A stretch of 64,000 bases of DNA from positions 203,767 to 267,766 of the IMG/VR virus record IMGVR_UViG_3300042868_009074, one strand, 5' to 3'. The notes beneath the pieces are model-generated. The model was not told the origin of the DNA. It searched no databases and saw only the letters and a list, made by a program, of their open reading frames with translations. The number at the start of each line of letters is the position of its first letter. The stretch's first letter is position 1. Made by a program: the position numbers and the translations under genes. Shown here piece by piece: positions 32,519 to 41,311 of the stretch. This DNA is from a virus.

Positions 32519-34141
32519 ATGCTATTCTCCCAAATTAAACTTGGAGTTCCTTCTATTTGGCTTAAGACTACTGATTATGCTAGAACCACAGAGTCTCTTA
32601 TCAAGTTTAATCAACGCTCTTTCTACACTATAGATCCCCTTAAAGGTTATGCTAAGTTCATAGACAATGAATGGAAGAGCATACTAGTCCAAATGCCTGA
32701 TCCTCAAAACCCAGAGGAACTTCGTGAGACTACAACTTTTGATTTTACTGTAGCTTACACTCATCTTCTTGACCAGTTAAACACTAACAAAGAATCTGCT
32801 ACATTTTTATATTCTGTTTACACTAAACCAGAAGCAATGATGGAAATGTTTTCTGGATTGATCTCCATGAACAACACTCAATATCGTTCTGCTTTTTGGT
32901 CTGATGATCTTGAACAAATGCCTCTTCAGTTGGTGTTTATGTCTTGGTTTGATTGTCCAGAAGATTTTAAAAACATGTTTTATCTTTCTGATTTTGAAGA
33001 ACCAAACCTTGAAGAACTCGCAACTATTATTAATCACATAGATGATTCTTCTGGTAACACTCTTGTTGATCAGGGATCTCTTCCTGCAATTGCTAAAGCC
33101 GCAATTGGTTTGACAGAATCTGATTTCATTAATGTTTGTCTTAATTCTGTTCTTGAAAATGGAAAGATTGATCCAGATTATATTTATAATTTTAAGATGG
33201 CCGACATTAAAAAGAATGGCATTCTTGAAATCATTCGTCCTAAGACTACCTTTGATAATATTGGTGGTCTTGATAACATTAAAGAACTTATTACTCGCAA
33301 CGCTGTTCTTTGGCATAATCCAGAAAAAGCTGCTGAGTTTGGGATTAGTCCTATCCGTCGTATTCTTATGGTTGGCGTTCCCGGTACTGGTAAATCAGCT
33401 ATTTGTGAAGCAACTGCTAATGCACTAGGGCTTGATCTTGCTCGTACTGGTGTTAGCCAAGTTATGAATTCTTACATTGGTCAATCAGAGCAAAACATGC
33501 GTACTGTCTTTAAACAGATTAGTGTTATGGCTCCGTTGTGCGTTTGGATTGATGAGTTTGGTCGAGACATGTCTGGTGGTCAAAGCTCTGGACAAGTCGA
33601 CGGCGGTACTACTGACCGTGTTCATGGTGAGTTCCTTACTGGTTTACAAGAGCTTCCTGATAACGTCTTCTTGATGTGTGCTGCCAATCAGCTTGATCAT
33701 CTTAAACCAGAAATGCTACGAGCTGATCGTTTTGACAAGATCATGTTTGTTGGTCTTCCTTCTTTTAATGAGCGTATGTCCATCCTTGATATTTATCTTC
33801 AAGGAATTAAAACAGATCACGTTTTTGATCTTGAAGAGCTAGCTCATGCTACTCAATACTTTACTGGTGCAGAGATGAAGTCTTTGATTAAAGAAGTTAA
33901 GTTTAACGTTTCTTCTGCCGAACTTCGTCCAATCAATACCCGTGATATTCTGGCTTATGCTCCGAAGCAGAGAAATATTCTTTGGAATAAGAGTCGTCAA
34001 ATGATTCAAGATCTCTACGTCACTGCTATAGAGCAATGGGACTGGGCCTCGACAGATCAATTTAATGATGCTAAACTAATAGTTAGCGGTGAATCTAAAA
34101 CAACAAATGCACCTGCAAAAGCCAGTGGCTTTAAATGGTAA
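32519..34141 (+). CDS. Ycf46-like AAA ATPase, 540 aa
   Basis: Classic AAA module at 245-440: FDNIGGLDNIKELI, Walker A GVPGTGKS (286-293), NSYIGQSEQNMR, Walker B CVWIDEFG with Asp345-Glu346, sensor 1 CAANQ, and the arginine fingers LRADRFD (Arg401, Arg404), then an alpha-helical lid. The N-terminal 230 residues (MLFSQIKLGVPSIWLKTTDY) resemble Ycf46-type ATPases. AAA proteins of this kind unfold or remodel proteins. The C-terminus GFKW is not the HbYX tail used to dock on 20S proteasomes. It follows the Ubl gene and may be the unfoldase of the tagging system. Confidence 0.88.
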   Translation: MLFSQIKLGVPSIWLKTTDYARTTESLIKFNQRSFYTIDPLKGYAKFIDNEWKSILVQMPDPQNPEELRETTTFDFTVAYTHLLDQLNTNKESATFLYSVYTKPEAMMEMFSGLISMNNTQYRSAFWSDDLEQMPLQLVFMSWFDCPEDFKNMFYLSDFEEPNLEELATIINHIDDSSGNTLVDQGSLPAIAKAAIGLTESDFINVCLNSVLENGKIDPDYIYNFKMADIKKNGILEIIRPKTTFDNIGGLDNIKELITRNAVLWHNPEKAAEFGISPIRRILMVGVPGTGKSAICEATANALGLDLARTGVSQVMNSYIGQSEQNMRTVFKQISVMAPLCVWIDEFGRDMSGGQSSGQVDGGTTDRVHGEFLTGLQELPDNVFLMCAANQLDHLKPEMLRADRFDKIMFVGLPSFNERMSILDIYLQGIKTDHVFDLEELAHATQYFTGAEMKSLIKEVKFNVSSAELRPINTRDILAYAPKQRNILWNKSRQMIQDLYVTAIEQWDWASTDQFNDAKLIVSGESKTTNAPAKASGFKW

Positions 34142-34161
34142 CAACAATATAAAGGATAAAT

Positions 34162-34788
34162 ATGTCTGAAGAATTTTCTTATCACGATGATTCATACAAC
34201 CCTGAAGCTGCAATTGATGCATCTACTGGTGAAGTTCAAAAAACTTATGATAAAGATCTATACAAGAAATGGTTTCGTTCTAAAACTCAGAGTGGATTTC
34301 TTTCAATCCGTCCTTGGTTTCAGGGTCTAAAGCTTCGTATTGATATTGGTAAGACTTCTTCAGACGGCAAGCTTATGAGCAGCACTAATGTGTTTGTTGA
34401 TGTAGTAGACTTTGGTGCCTATCTCAAGGCTATTACTACAGGCACTGCAGCTCTTGGCTATCCAGCCAATGAAAGAACTGGTGTACCTAGTGCTGAAGGA
34501 TTTGTTTCTTATGGTGGTGCTAAAATAAATGGCAAACCAGTAAGTAGAATATTTAAATCTCATTATTGGCAAAATGGAGATGTCTTTGATTCTAACAACT
34601 TTGTATTTAAGACTGGTCACTTTGAAGCTCGTATGGCTGAGTCCGGAGCTTTCATTCCAGATATGAAGAATATTATTTCTTTTGATTCAATTAAAGTAAC
34701 TCGTCAAGATATCCACTCTATTTCTTATATGGTTGATCTGGCTATGGCTTCTCATGTAGCTAATAAATCAGATTGGTATGAGGTCTGA
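34162..34788 (+). CDS. hypothetical protein, 208 aa
   Basis: Starts MSEEFSYHDDSYNPEA. The body (residues 30-200) is strand-rich with FLSIRPWFQGLKLRIDIG and NVFVDVVDFGAYLKAI. Same operon as the AAA ATPase, 20 bases after it. Family unknown; a substrate adaptor is possible from context only. Confidence 0.6.
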   Translation: MSEEFSYHDDSYNPEAAIDASTGEVQKTYDKDLYKKWFRSKTQSGFLSIRPWFQGLKLRIDIGKTSSDGKLMSSTNVFVDVVDFGAYLKAITTGTAALGYPANERTGVPSAEGFVSYGGAKINGKPVSRIFKSHYWQNGDVFDSNNFVFKTGHFEARMAESGAFIPDMKNIISFDSIKVTRQDIHSISYMVDLAMASHVANKSDWYEV

Positions 34789-34789
34789 T

Positions 34790-35188
34790 ATGGAAAATAT
34801 AGAAGAAGAATTTCTTGAACTTCCTCCTTTGACTGAGATAGAAGAACTTAAAAGACTTCTTAACGAATTAGTTATAGGACTTGCTGCTAAGTTTGATGAG
34901 AAAATAAATCAGATTGAAAAGACCATGGAAGATTATGAGAAGCAGTCTGCTACTCTTATAGTTGGTTTTGGTGAACAAGCAGTATTCCTTGAGGCCTTAA
35001 TGGGTCAACTCCAGTTTGCTACATCTGAAGCACAAAAAGATTTTCACGATACTCTTAACAACAGTAGAAAACAAATGTTGAACATTATGAAAGATGGTGC
35101 TCGTGATCTCGTGGCCGATGAAAATGAAGGACTTGCCTCAGCCATTGAAGACGTGGTTGACTCAAAGTCAACTGACACCCCCAATTAA
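34790..35188 (+). CDS. coiled-coil protein, 132 aa
   Basis: The ATG at 34790 follows GAGG; another ATG four codons upstream overlaps the previous gene. Long heptad helices (IEELKRLLNELVIGLAAKF and onward) with acidic ends. A probable oligomerisation or scaffold protein of the cassette. Confidence 0.6.
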   Translation: MENIEEEFLELPPLTEIEELKRLLNELVIGLAAKFDEKINQIEKTMEDYEKQSATLIVGFGEQAVFLEALMGQLQFATSEAQKDFHDTLNNSRKQMLNIMKDGARDLVADENEGLASAIEDVVDSKSTDTPN

Positions 35189-35381
35189 TTCTGCTTGTGT
35201 TCTGTTGGTAGATAAAGAATCTTATCCATTCATTAATACACTACCATCTTTAAATAAGATTTATCCTTTTGTTAAATCTTTGCATCCTGACATGCTTTCC
35301 CTGCATGTTATATCTTCGTCCGTTTCTTTCTTCATTAAAAATAATGTCTTAGAACTACACACAGTAGAGGTAATAAAATGA
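35157..35381 (+). CDS. possible small protein, about 74 aa (start uncertain)
   Basis: An open frame fills the gap between two good genes and ends overlapping the next ATG. No ATG lies at a suitable place; TTG at 35157 or a later TTG/GTG could be the start. The central part VLLVDKESYPFINTLPSLNK looks protein-like. Uncertain. Confidence 0.4.
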   Translation: MTQSQLTPPINSACVLLVDKESYPFINTLPSLNKIYPFVKSLHPDMLSLHVISSSVSFFIKNNVLELHTVEVIK

Positions 35382-35998
35382 TTACAGTCATTGATACTTT
35401 AGAACAGTTTAATGATCGTTTTATTAATTTTAACGATTCTCAAAGAACTGATTTCTTTCTTCCTTTAGACTCAATGGTTAATGATGCCCTTGTCAATAAC
35501 CGGATTGAAGAACTTAGAATAATATTAGAAGATAATGATAATTCTTATTCTTATTATGAGGATTTGTATAACTTAAATTACAGTCCTTTAACAGAACACC
35601 AGTACATATCTAATTATTCTTTACTCTATCCTTATTCTAAAAATAATTTTATTAAACAGTTCTTTAATGATATGCTTCCTAGCTTATCTAATCATGTTTT
35701 ATCTTACATGAAAACAACTTCTAGAATTGTCCAGATTGGTGCTGGAAAAGGCAAAGGCCTTATGCTTAATCCTGTTTCTTTCACCGAAGACGATCTTCAG
35801 TTTTTAAAACCATTACAATATCAGCATGTTATTGAAGCTATGGTTAACGTCACAGCTTTAGTTAATAACCAACAAGCAGATATTAAATTCCTTCTTGACC
35901 AAAATCAAGAACTACAAACTACTAATACTATTTTATCCCTTGAACACCAAGCAATGAATAACGCTCGAGTTCAGGATTATCTAACTACTTGGAGATAA
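35378..35998 (+). CDS. hypothetical protein, 206 aa
   Basis: ATGA overlap upstream. Helical and acidic, with Tyr/Asn-rich low-complexity stretches. Includes an in-frame CGG-A Arg codon (about 35502), useful as a counter-example for the frameshift idea. Unknown. Confidence 0.6.
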   Translation: MITVIDTLEQFNDRFINFNDSQRTDFFLPLDSMVNDALVNNRIEELRIILEDNDNSYSYYEDLYNLNYSPLTEHQYISNYSLLYPYSKNNFIKQFFNDMLPSLSNHVLSYMKTTSRIVQIGAGKGKGLMLNPVSFTEDDLQFLKPLQYQHVIEAMVNVTALVNNQQADIKFLLDQNQELQTTNTILSLEHQAMNNARVQDYLTTWR

Positions 35999-36003
35999 CT
36001 ACT

Positions 36004-36903
36004 ATGTCTAATTTCATTGTTCAAGATGAAAAAACTATTCTCTATCCTACTCAACCTTGGGATGGCTCAATAGAAAACTGCATTATTCTTATTGAAGACA
36101 AAGATATGATTCCTGGCACTGTGCGCTGGGATACTACAGCTACTGGGTTTATGTTTTATAATCTTCCAGAATATTCTACAATTTCTTCTATTAGCGATAG
36201 CCTTCTTCAAGTATACAATAAGTTTGTAATTCCTGGAAAATTTGCCAATGTCCCTTCTCCCAATGACAGCATTCCTAACTGGGCAACTTTTAACCCTGAA
36301 GACAAATCTTTCTATTTAAGATTTGATTTAGTTTTTAATATTAGAACAGACTATTCTTCTGTTTCTACTTGTAAGTTTTACACTAACCCTCATAGCAGCT
36401 TTTCTTCAGATGAATACCAGTATGCTAATAAATCAAAAGGCGACATTTGCTCTGAGCCAGTACTAAATGCCAAGTCTAGCGGCGTTGCTTATTGCCCTTA
36501 TTACCAAAACTTGTTCGCTGATATGCCAGCACATTCTTGCCAAGGTTACTCTGCTGACAGTAAGATTCTTTCTTTGACAAATCTTTCTTCTAGGCATTCT
36601 GAAAATAAAATTAATATTACTGTTACTCAATCCAGAATGGATGCAGGTAAAACGGTCAATATTTTATTTAAAGATCAAATAAATAACACTGTATTTCATG
36701 ACATTAAATTTAGTTCTTTAGATAAAGACCAATTAGATTCCATACCTACTATGGTTCAATCTATCCTTGATGAAATATTAGAATCATATAAAAACGATTT
36801 TAATATTGATACACAAGATGTTATTTCGCAAGTAGTTAAAATAGAAAGAAAAAGTTTCATATCTTCTCTTATAGAAAGAGAGAATCAAGATGTCTACATT
36901 TAA
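36004..36903 (+). CDS. divergent E2-like paralogue (PRTRC-B-like), 299 aa
   Basis: The ATG at 36004 is preferred to a TTG five codons upstream. Residues 103-155 (FYLRFDLVFNIRTDYSSV, CKFYTNPHSSFSSDEYQY, ANKSKGDICSEP) follow the same plan as the next two proteins: two strands, an acidic turn, then N-x3-G-x-I-C. Cys149 matches the conserved Cys of the next two genes. More Cys follow (YCPYY, HSCQGY). Weak but position-specific similarity. Confidence 0.45.
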   Translation: MSNFIVQDEKTILYPTQPWDGSIENCIILIEDKDMIPGTVRWDTTATGFMFYNLPEYSTISSISDSLLQVYNKFVIPGKFANVPSPNDSIPNWATFNPEDKSFYLRFDLVFNIRTDYSSVSTCKFYTNPHSSFSSDEYQYANKSKGDICSEPVLNAKSSGVAYCPYYQNLFADMPAHSCQGYSADSKILSLTNLSSRHSENKINITVTQSRMDAGKTVNILFKDQINNTVFHDIKFSSLDKDQLDSIPTMVQSILDEILESYKNDFNIDTQDVISQVVKIERKSFISSLIERENQDVYI

Positions 36904-38044
36904 TATCTATAAACAATATGATGATAACCTTTATTATCTATCTTTGATTTCTGATCGTTTTCAAAGACAAAATTCTGAATACTACAGATTCTCATCTCAT
37001 CTTGGAATTATTTCTTTAGATCAAGTTCAAGAAAATATTAATTCGTTTCCAAAGAACCGGTTAATAGATTCTCTTAGCGGTCCTTATCCAATAGCTGTTC
37101 GTTATATGGATAAAGGAGTATTCCTTGTTGAAAGGCCTCCTTTCCAAATGAAGATTGACTACTCACCTACTAAGAGCAATCGTGTTCGCCGTCCAATTAA
37201 ACCAGTTACAGTCTGGGTCCCCTGGACTGTTTCTGTTTATAATTTATCTGCAGATGTAAACACAATGATCAACTCTTACAAGATATATTTTAACGACTCT
37301 TCTATATCTTCATTAGAAGATCGTTTAGTTACTAACTATTTTTGTAATGTTTATGGTGATGGCAAAATTTGTTTAGGCCGTTCTGCTCAAGGTATCCAAG
37401 ATAAATTACAAAATAATCAGATTACAGACTTTGCTACTTTACATTCTTATATGTTTAATGAATACTTTTCTGGTGGATGGAATACTGACTTAGGTTCTAA
37501 TTTGTATTCTTTAATGAGAAGTATAGATTCTTCTTACATGATCAAAGATTACATTAATCTTTCTGATTCCTCAATCGATGCAAGAGCTAAAAAATTAAAG
37601 TTGAAGTTCTTTAAATCTCATCATCCTGCTTATGAGATAGCTAACTCTTTTTATAATCTTTCTCTTTTATCTCTTGAAGAAACTTTGAACATGGTTACTG
37701 AAGTAAAACAAAAGCATTTTCATCAAGTTAAACCAATTAGTTCTATTGCAGCTACTGACGTAGATAGTTCTGTAGATCATTATGTTGATCCAATAAATTT
37801 TACAGATAATTATTCTAACAATTATTGTGTTGTAAAACTTGTTTTAGATAACAGTCTTAACGCTACTAATCTTAATAGCCGTGATATCCCTTCTGAAATA
37901 TTGCAGTTCTTTAAAGAAAACTCCTACGATATTATGGATCAAGTTTACGAAAGCTATAATTCTAGAAACTCAATGTCTATTGAATTAAATTATCAAATTC
38001 CTCTTATTTCTCCTTCTACAATTGAGGAGCAGGTGAATGTATAA
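36890..38044 (+). CDS. E2-like protein (PRTRC-B/Prok-E2_D type), 384 aa
   Basis: Residues 74-195: DKGVFLVERPPFQMKIDY, VTVWVPWTVSVYNLSADVNT, then CNVYGDGKICLGRSAQGIQD and later SGGWNTDLGSN. Pattern of the prokaryotic E2 family D: Pro-Pro strand, PW-strand, NxYxDGxIC with candidate catalytic Cys161, and a Trp-Asn-x-Asp segment. Overlaps both neighbours. E2-like proteins would accept the Ubl from the E1. Confidence 0.55.
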   Translation: MSTFNIYKQYDDNLYYLSLISDRFQRQNSEYYRFSSHLGIISLDQVQENINSFPKNRLIDSLSGPYPIAVRYMDKGVFLVERPPFQMKIDYSPTKSNRVRRPIKPVTVWVPWTVSVYNLSADVNTMINSYKIYFNDSSISSLEDRLVTNYFCNVYGDGKICLGRSAQGIQDKLQNNQITDFATLHSYMFNEYFSGGWNTDLGSNLYSLMRSIDSSYMIKDYINLSDSSIDARAKKLKLKFFKSHHPAYEIANSFYNLSLLSLEETLNMVTEVKQKHFHQVKPISSIAATDVDSSVDHYVDPINFTDNYSNNYCVVKLVLDNSLNATNLNSRDIPSEILQFFKENSYDIMDQVYESYNSRNSMSIELNYQIPLISPSTIEEQVNV

Positions 38045-39107
38045 CTTAACAAACTTTAAAAGTACTTCTTCAAATTACGAAACAACCAATGCAGGAATTG
38101 TTCATTCTCTTACCGCATTTGATTCCTCTGGCATAAGCCATGTTATAGAAGACCAAAACGAATTTGAATTTACCTACTACAATGAGTGGATGAAAGATAA
38201 TATCTTTATTTCTCTTTATCGAGATTCAAAAGATACTTACAATTACAATTCTAATTCCATTATTCCACCAGGTCTTATCCATATTGATAAAAACTTTTTA
38301 GTTTTTGAGAAGCCTCCTACTCATAAGCTAATTAATATTTATAACCAGTATCTTCATGACATAAATGATGATACAAGATTATACTCTTACTACCTACCTA
38401 TTCCTTGGCAAGTTTATATTGTAGAATTTGATCCTAATAATAATAGGACTTGTTTAGTTAAAATGTTCTTTTCCAAATCAAGCTTAGTTAATTTTGATCA
38501 ACAGCTTTTTCTTCCTCCTATCCCTAACTTTTATGTTAACGGATTATTGTGTCGCCCGTTCTTTAATTCCATGGATGATATAGAAAGATATTCTGCTGAT
38601 GTTCCTGGAATCATGGAATCAGCTTACGATTGGGTTTGGGCTAGTAACTTTAACTTAGATCTTTCAGAAACTATTTCTTCTGTTTATGTTCAAAAGAATC
38701 CTATTCAGTTATCTCGTGGCATAACTGACAGTTCTCACCTTAGTTATAAGCTTGGCATGAGTGTCATAAACCAGCTTTACACACATTGGGAATCATTACC
38801 GTTATCTGAAGTTACTTCTTTTAATTGGCCAAATCCAGCTTTTGCAATGACTTTTCAAGAAGATCTTGCTACTGTAGATGTCCATGATTTATTTGATCAA
38901 TGGTGTGAGAATAACAGTATATCCATAGATTCAGACGAAGAGCATGATGAATACTACCAATCTGATAGTTTCAGATCATCTCTTCCTAATCCTAAAACTA
39001 TCTCTAAGACATTTAAGGATATTATGAATTATTGCATTAGCCATACTTCTTTCCCTGTTTCTAAGAAAAAACTCAAAAATATTCTTGTTTCTCGAGCATC
39101 AGAATAA
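38037..39107 (+). CDS. E2-like protein paralogue, 356 aa
   Basis: The same plan as the preceding gene: NFLVFEKPPTHKLINIY, YLPIPWQVYIVEFDP, KMFFSKSSLVNFDQQL, then PNFYVNGLLCRPFFNS with candidate Cys172, and WVWASNFNLDLS. The two are clearly related in order and spacing though identity is low, showing duplication within the cassette. Overlaps the previous gene by eight bases and ends the operon. Confidence 0.5.
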   Translation: MYNLTNFKSTSSNYETTNAGIVHSLTAFDSSGISHVIEDQNEFEFTYYNEWMKDNIFISLYRDSKDTYNYNSNSIIPPGLIHIDKNFLVFEKPPTHKLINIYNQYLHDINDDTRLYSYYLPIPWQVYIVEFDPNNNRTCLVKMFFSKSSLVNFDQQLFLPPIPNFYVNGLLCRPFFNSMDDIERYSADVPGIMESAYDWVWASNFNLDLSETISSVYVQKNPIQLSRGITDSSHLSYKLGMSVINQLYTHWESLPLSEVTSFNWPNPAFAMTFQEDLATVDVHDLFDQWCENNSISIDSDEEHDEYYQSDSFRSSLPNPKTISKTFKDIMNYCISHTSFPVSKKKLKNILVSRASE

Positions 39108-39113
39108 AACGAC

Positions 39114-39142
39114 TTGACAAATCTATTATGCTATTATATACT
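39114..39142 (+). promoter_or_regulatory. consensus promoter TTGACA-17-TATACT
   Basis: Perfect -35 TTGACA, 17-base spacer and TATACT, 28 bases before the MerR-like gene. The best sigma-70-type promoter in the window. Confidence 0.85.
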
Positions 39143-39170
39143 TATATAAACTTTAAAAAAGGTATTAAAA

Positions 39171-39479
39171 ATGGCAAAACAAAAGATGACAGAACCAGTA
39201 TTCACTAGATCTGAAATAGCAGAAATACTTAATGTATCCACCCTCACCATAGCCAATAGGGAAAAGAACAAAAAATACCCTGAGCCAAAAAGAGATATGA
39301 ATAACTATAGAATATATAGTTTGAATGATGTTTTCAATCTTCAACTTATTACCTATAACCATATCAACCCAAAGCCTGTGATATCTATTCTTTTTGATAA
39401 AGGGTATAAAGACAGTAAGCATCTAGGTGAAATGATAGACAATGTTCTATCTCGTAGGAGCAACGCAAATGCAAAATGA
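39171..39479 (+). CDS. MerR-like helix-turn-helix regulator, 102 aa
   Basis: AAAAAAGG site. FTRSEIAEILNVSTLTIANR (11-30) is a helix-turn-helix, followed by a wing-like YPEPKRDMNNYRIYSLNDVF as in MerR-type DNA-binding domains. No effector domain. It sits behind a consensus promoter at the start of the SSB operon, which it may regulate. Confidence 0.7.
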   Translation: MAKQKMTEPVFTRSEIAEILNVSTLTIANREKNKKYPEPKRDMNNYRIYSLNDVFNLQLITYNHINPKPVISILFDKGYKDSKHLGEMIDNVLSRRSNANAK

Positions 39480-39699
39480 TAAAGAAGAAAAGTTTTCACT
39501 AGTAGACGATGTAGATGATAATGTATCTACTGATAATATTACAGAATTAAAATCTGGAATATTTAATCTATTTGTTAACTTGTACGACCATTTGTCCATA
39601 GACGTTGGTCCTCGTGATGCTATAATCGAATCAACTAATTATCTACTTTATATTGTAGATACATTCAAACAAGCTCTTGAAAATGAAAATCAAGAATAA
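39469..39699 (+). CDS. hypothetical acidic protein, 76 aa
   Basis: The ATG at 39469 overlaps the end of the regulator gene and follows TAGGAGC. Starts MQNDKEEKFSLVDDV. Acidic and helical. Unknown. Confidence 0.55.
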   Translation: MQNDKEEKFSLVDDVDDNVSTDNITELKSGIFNLFVNLYDHLSIDVGPRDAIIESTNYLLYIVDTFKQALENENQE

Positions 39700-39729
39700 T
39701 AAATCAAACTAAATATTGGAGTAAACAAC

Positions 39730-40173
39730 ATGTTAGACGCAAAGAATGTAGTAACCATCTCAGGTGGTATAGTTTCAGAGCCAGAAATAATCAATGATAA
39801 AATAGCTAAGTTTAGAGTAGCTATTGATTACGCTGGTTCAGAAAAAGGCGGAGATAATAACTCAGGTTATTTCGACGTAGTATACTATCTCAAAGAAGGT
39901 ACAAACTTCGCTTCAAAGAATGCACAGTTCTTGCATTCTCAAATCACAGGTGGAAAACTCAAGAAGGGTTCACCACTTCAAATCCTCGGACGCTTAGTGC
40001 AAGAGCGTTGGCAACAAGATGGAGCTAACCGCTCTAAGGTTGTTATCGTAGCTGAATCAGTGTCCTACGCTGCATCTAACTACTCAAAGACTAATGAGTC
40101 AGGTGAAGCACCAAAGACTGCAGAAGCCGGATCCCCAGCATCTTCTTACTCTTCAGTACCTAACCAGTTTTAA
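39730..40173 (+). CDS. ssb: single-stranded DNA-binding protein (SSB-like), 147 aa
   Basis: N-terminal OB fold: NVVTISGGIVSEPEIIND, KIAKFRVAIDYA, GYFDVVYYLKEG, then KKGSPLQILGRLVQERWQQD and VVIVAESVSYA, in the SSB strand order. The C-terminal 35 residues are disordered and end VPNQF, an atypical, non-acidic tip compared with bacterial DDxxF. TTGGAG site. Overlaps the next gene. Confidence 0.85.
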   Translation: MLDAKNVVTISGGIVSEPEIINDKIAKFRVAIDYAGSEKGGDNNSGYFDVVYYLKEGTNFASKNAQFLHSQITGGKLKKGSPLQILGRLVQERWQQDGANRSKVVIVAESVSYAASNYSKTNESGEAPKTAEAGSPASSYSSVPNQF

Positions 40174-40910
40174 TGGAGTCTGAGTTTAATCAGGATGATT
40201 TAGATTCTCTGATTAAAGAAGCTCTATCTGTTCCGGTAAACCCGCTGCATCCTAAATCTGGGATGCATGTGGGTTTTATGGAGACTGATATGTTGGAGCT
40301 GTTAAGCGGTCATCTTTCTAATAAGATTCCGCTTTCAGCTATATCAGAGATCTATCAAGATTTGCGATTAGATCTTTTATCTAGAAAATCTAATCATCAA
40401 ATAAAAGACTTGCATACAGTTATACTTAATTGTCGCAAATGTGAGATGCAACAAACTACTCCGGAACTTCCTAAGTGGAATGTAAAAAACCCAGATGTTT
40501 TATTCATTACTGATAATCCTTCTTTAGATTCTGATTCAGTTTCTTTCTTTCTTTCTGCTTTGAAAGAAGCCGGTTTTGAATCATCTAATGTTTGTTTAAC
40601 TTACGTTAACCGTTGCCCAGTCAAAAGAAAATATACCAATCAAGAAGTTTTTAATTGTTCTCCTTATCTTCATAATGAGATTCAACTATTAAACCCTAAA
40701 TTGATTGTAACGTTAGGTTCAGTGCCTCTAATCTCATTACTTGGATTAGATGTAAAACTTAAAGAGTATAGGGGTAATTTAACTTGGTTAGGATACTGGC
40801 CAATCATTCCCACATATTCACCAATATACGCTGTAAGAAATGGTCAGAATTTTCAAGACCAATTTTTATCAGACATTAAATCAGCACATAACTTTTCAAC
40901 CAAGGATTAA
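40173..40910 (+). CDS. uracil-DNA glycosylase-like Fe-S protein (family 4/5), 245 aa
   Basis: Contains LHTVILNCRKCEMQQT, DVLFITDNPSLDSD, VNRCPVKRKY, NCSPYLHNEIQLLNPKLIVT, LGSVPLISLLG and IIPTYSPIYAVRN. This is the family 4/5 UDG layout with four Cys for a [4Fe-4S] cluster. The usual catalytic GEAPG is TDNPS and the HP of the PTxHPs motif is SP, so specificity or activity may differ. Next to ssb, consistent with a role in replication or repair. Confidence 0.75.
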   Translation: MESEFNQDDLDSLIKEALSVPVNPLHPKSGMHVGFMETDMLELLSGHLSNKIPLSAISEIYQDLRLDLLSRKSNHQIKDLHTVILNCRKCEMQQTTPELPKWNVKNPDVLFITDNPSLDSDSVSFFLSALKEAGFESSNVCLTYVNRCPVKRKYTNQEVFNCSPYLHNEIQLLNPKLIVTLGSVPLISLLGLDVKLKEYRGNLTWLGYWPIIPTYSPIYAVRNGQNFQDQFLSDIKSAHNFSTKD

Positions 40911-40918
40911 CACAAATC

Positions 40919-41299
40919 ATGACTACAGACATATGGTCTGATCTTCCTATAGAAGATCTTACAGAATCACAACTTAACTCTTTTAATGATCTTGTCTTAA
41001 AGGACATTAAAAACGAAGGTTCCTCAGAGGATAAAACAATCCTTTCTAACAATTTAGATCTTTGGCTTTTTCAATTGCGCGTTATTCGCCGCGATGTTGA
41101 GTTTCAATTATCTTCTCAAAAGTCTAAAGATAAAATTAAGTTTATTGAATTAGCAGAAGTTAATGATGAAAATGAAATTAATGACTATAAAGTAAAGCAA
41201 AATAAGTGGAGAATGGGCGCAGTAAGATTTCTTACCGCCATCGAACACAAGATGCTTTATGTTAAGTTAATCTTATCTGATTCAGAAGAATACGCTTAG
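40919..41299 (+). CDS. hypothetical protein, 126 aa
   Basis: Starts MTTDIWSDLPIEDLTES. Acidic N-terminal half and basic helical C-terminal half. In the ssb operon. Unknown. Confidence 0.6.
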   Translation: MTTDIWSDLPIEDLTESQLNSFNDLVLKDIKNEGSSEDKTILSNNLDLWLFQLRVIRRDVEFQLSSQKSKDKIKFIELAEVNDENEINDYKVKQNKWRMGAVRFLTAIEHKMLYVKLILSDSEEYA

Positions 41300-41311
41300 G
41301 TCTAGTTTGAT

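Noticed and set aside
34128-34141. HbYX proteasome-docking tail on the AAA ATPase
   Set aside because: The protein ends GFKW; the penultimate residue is Lys, not Tyr or Phe, so the motif is absent.
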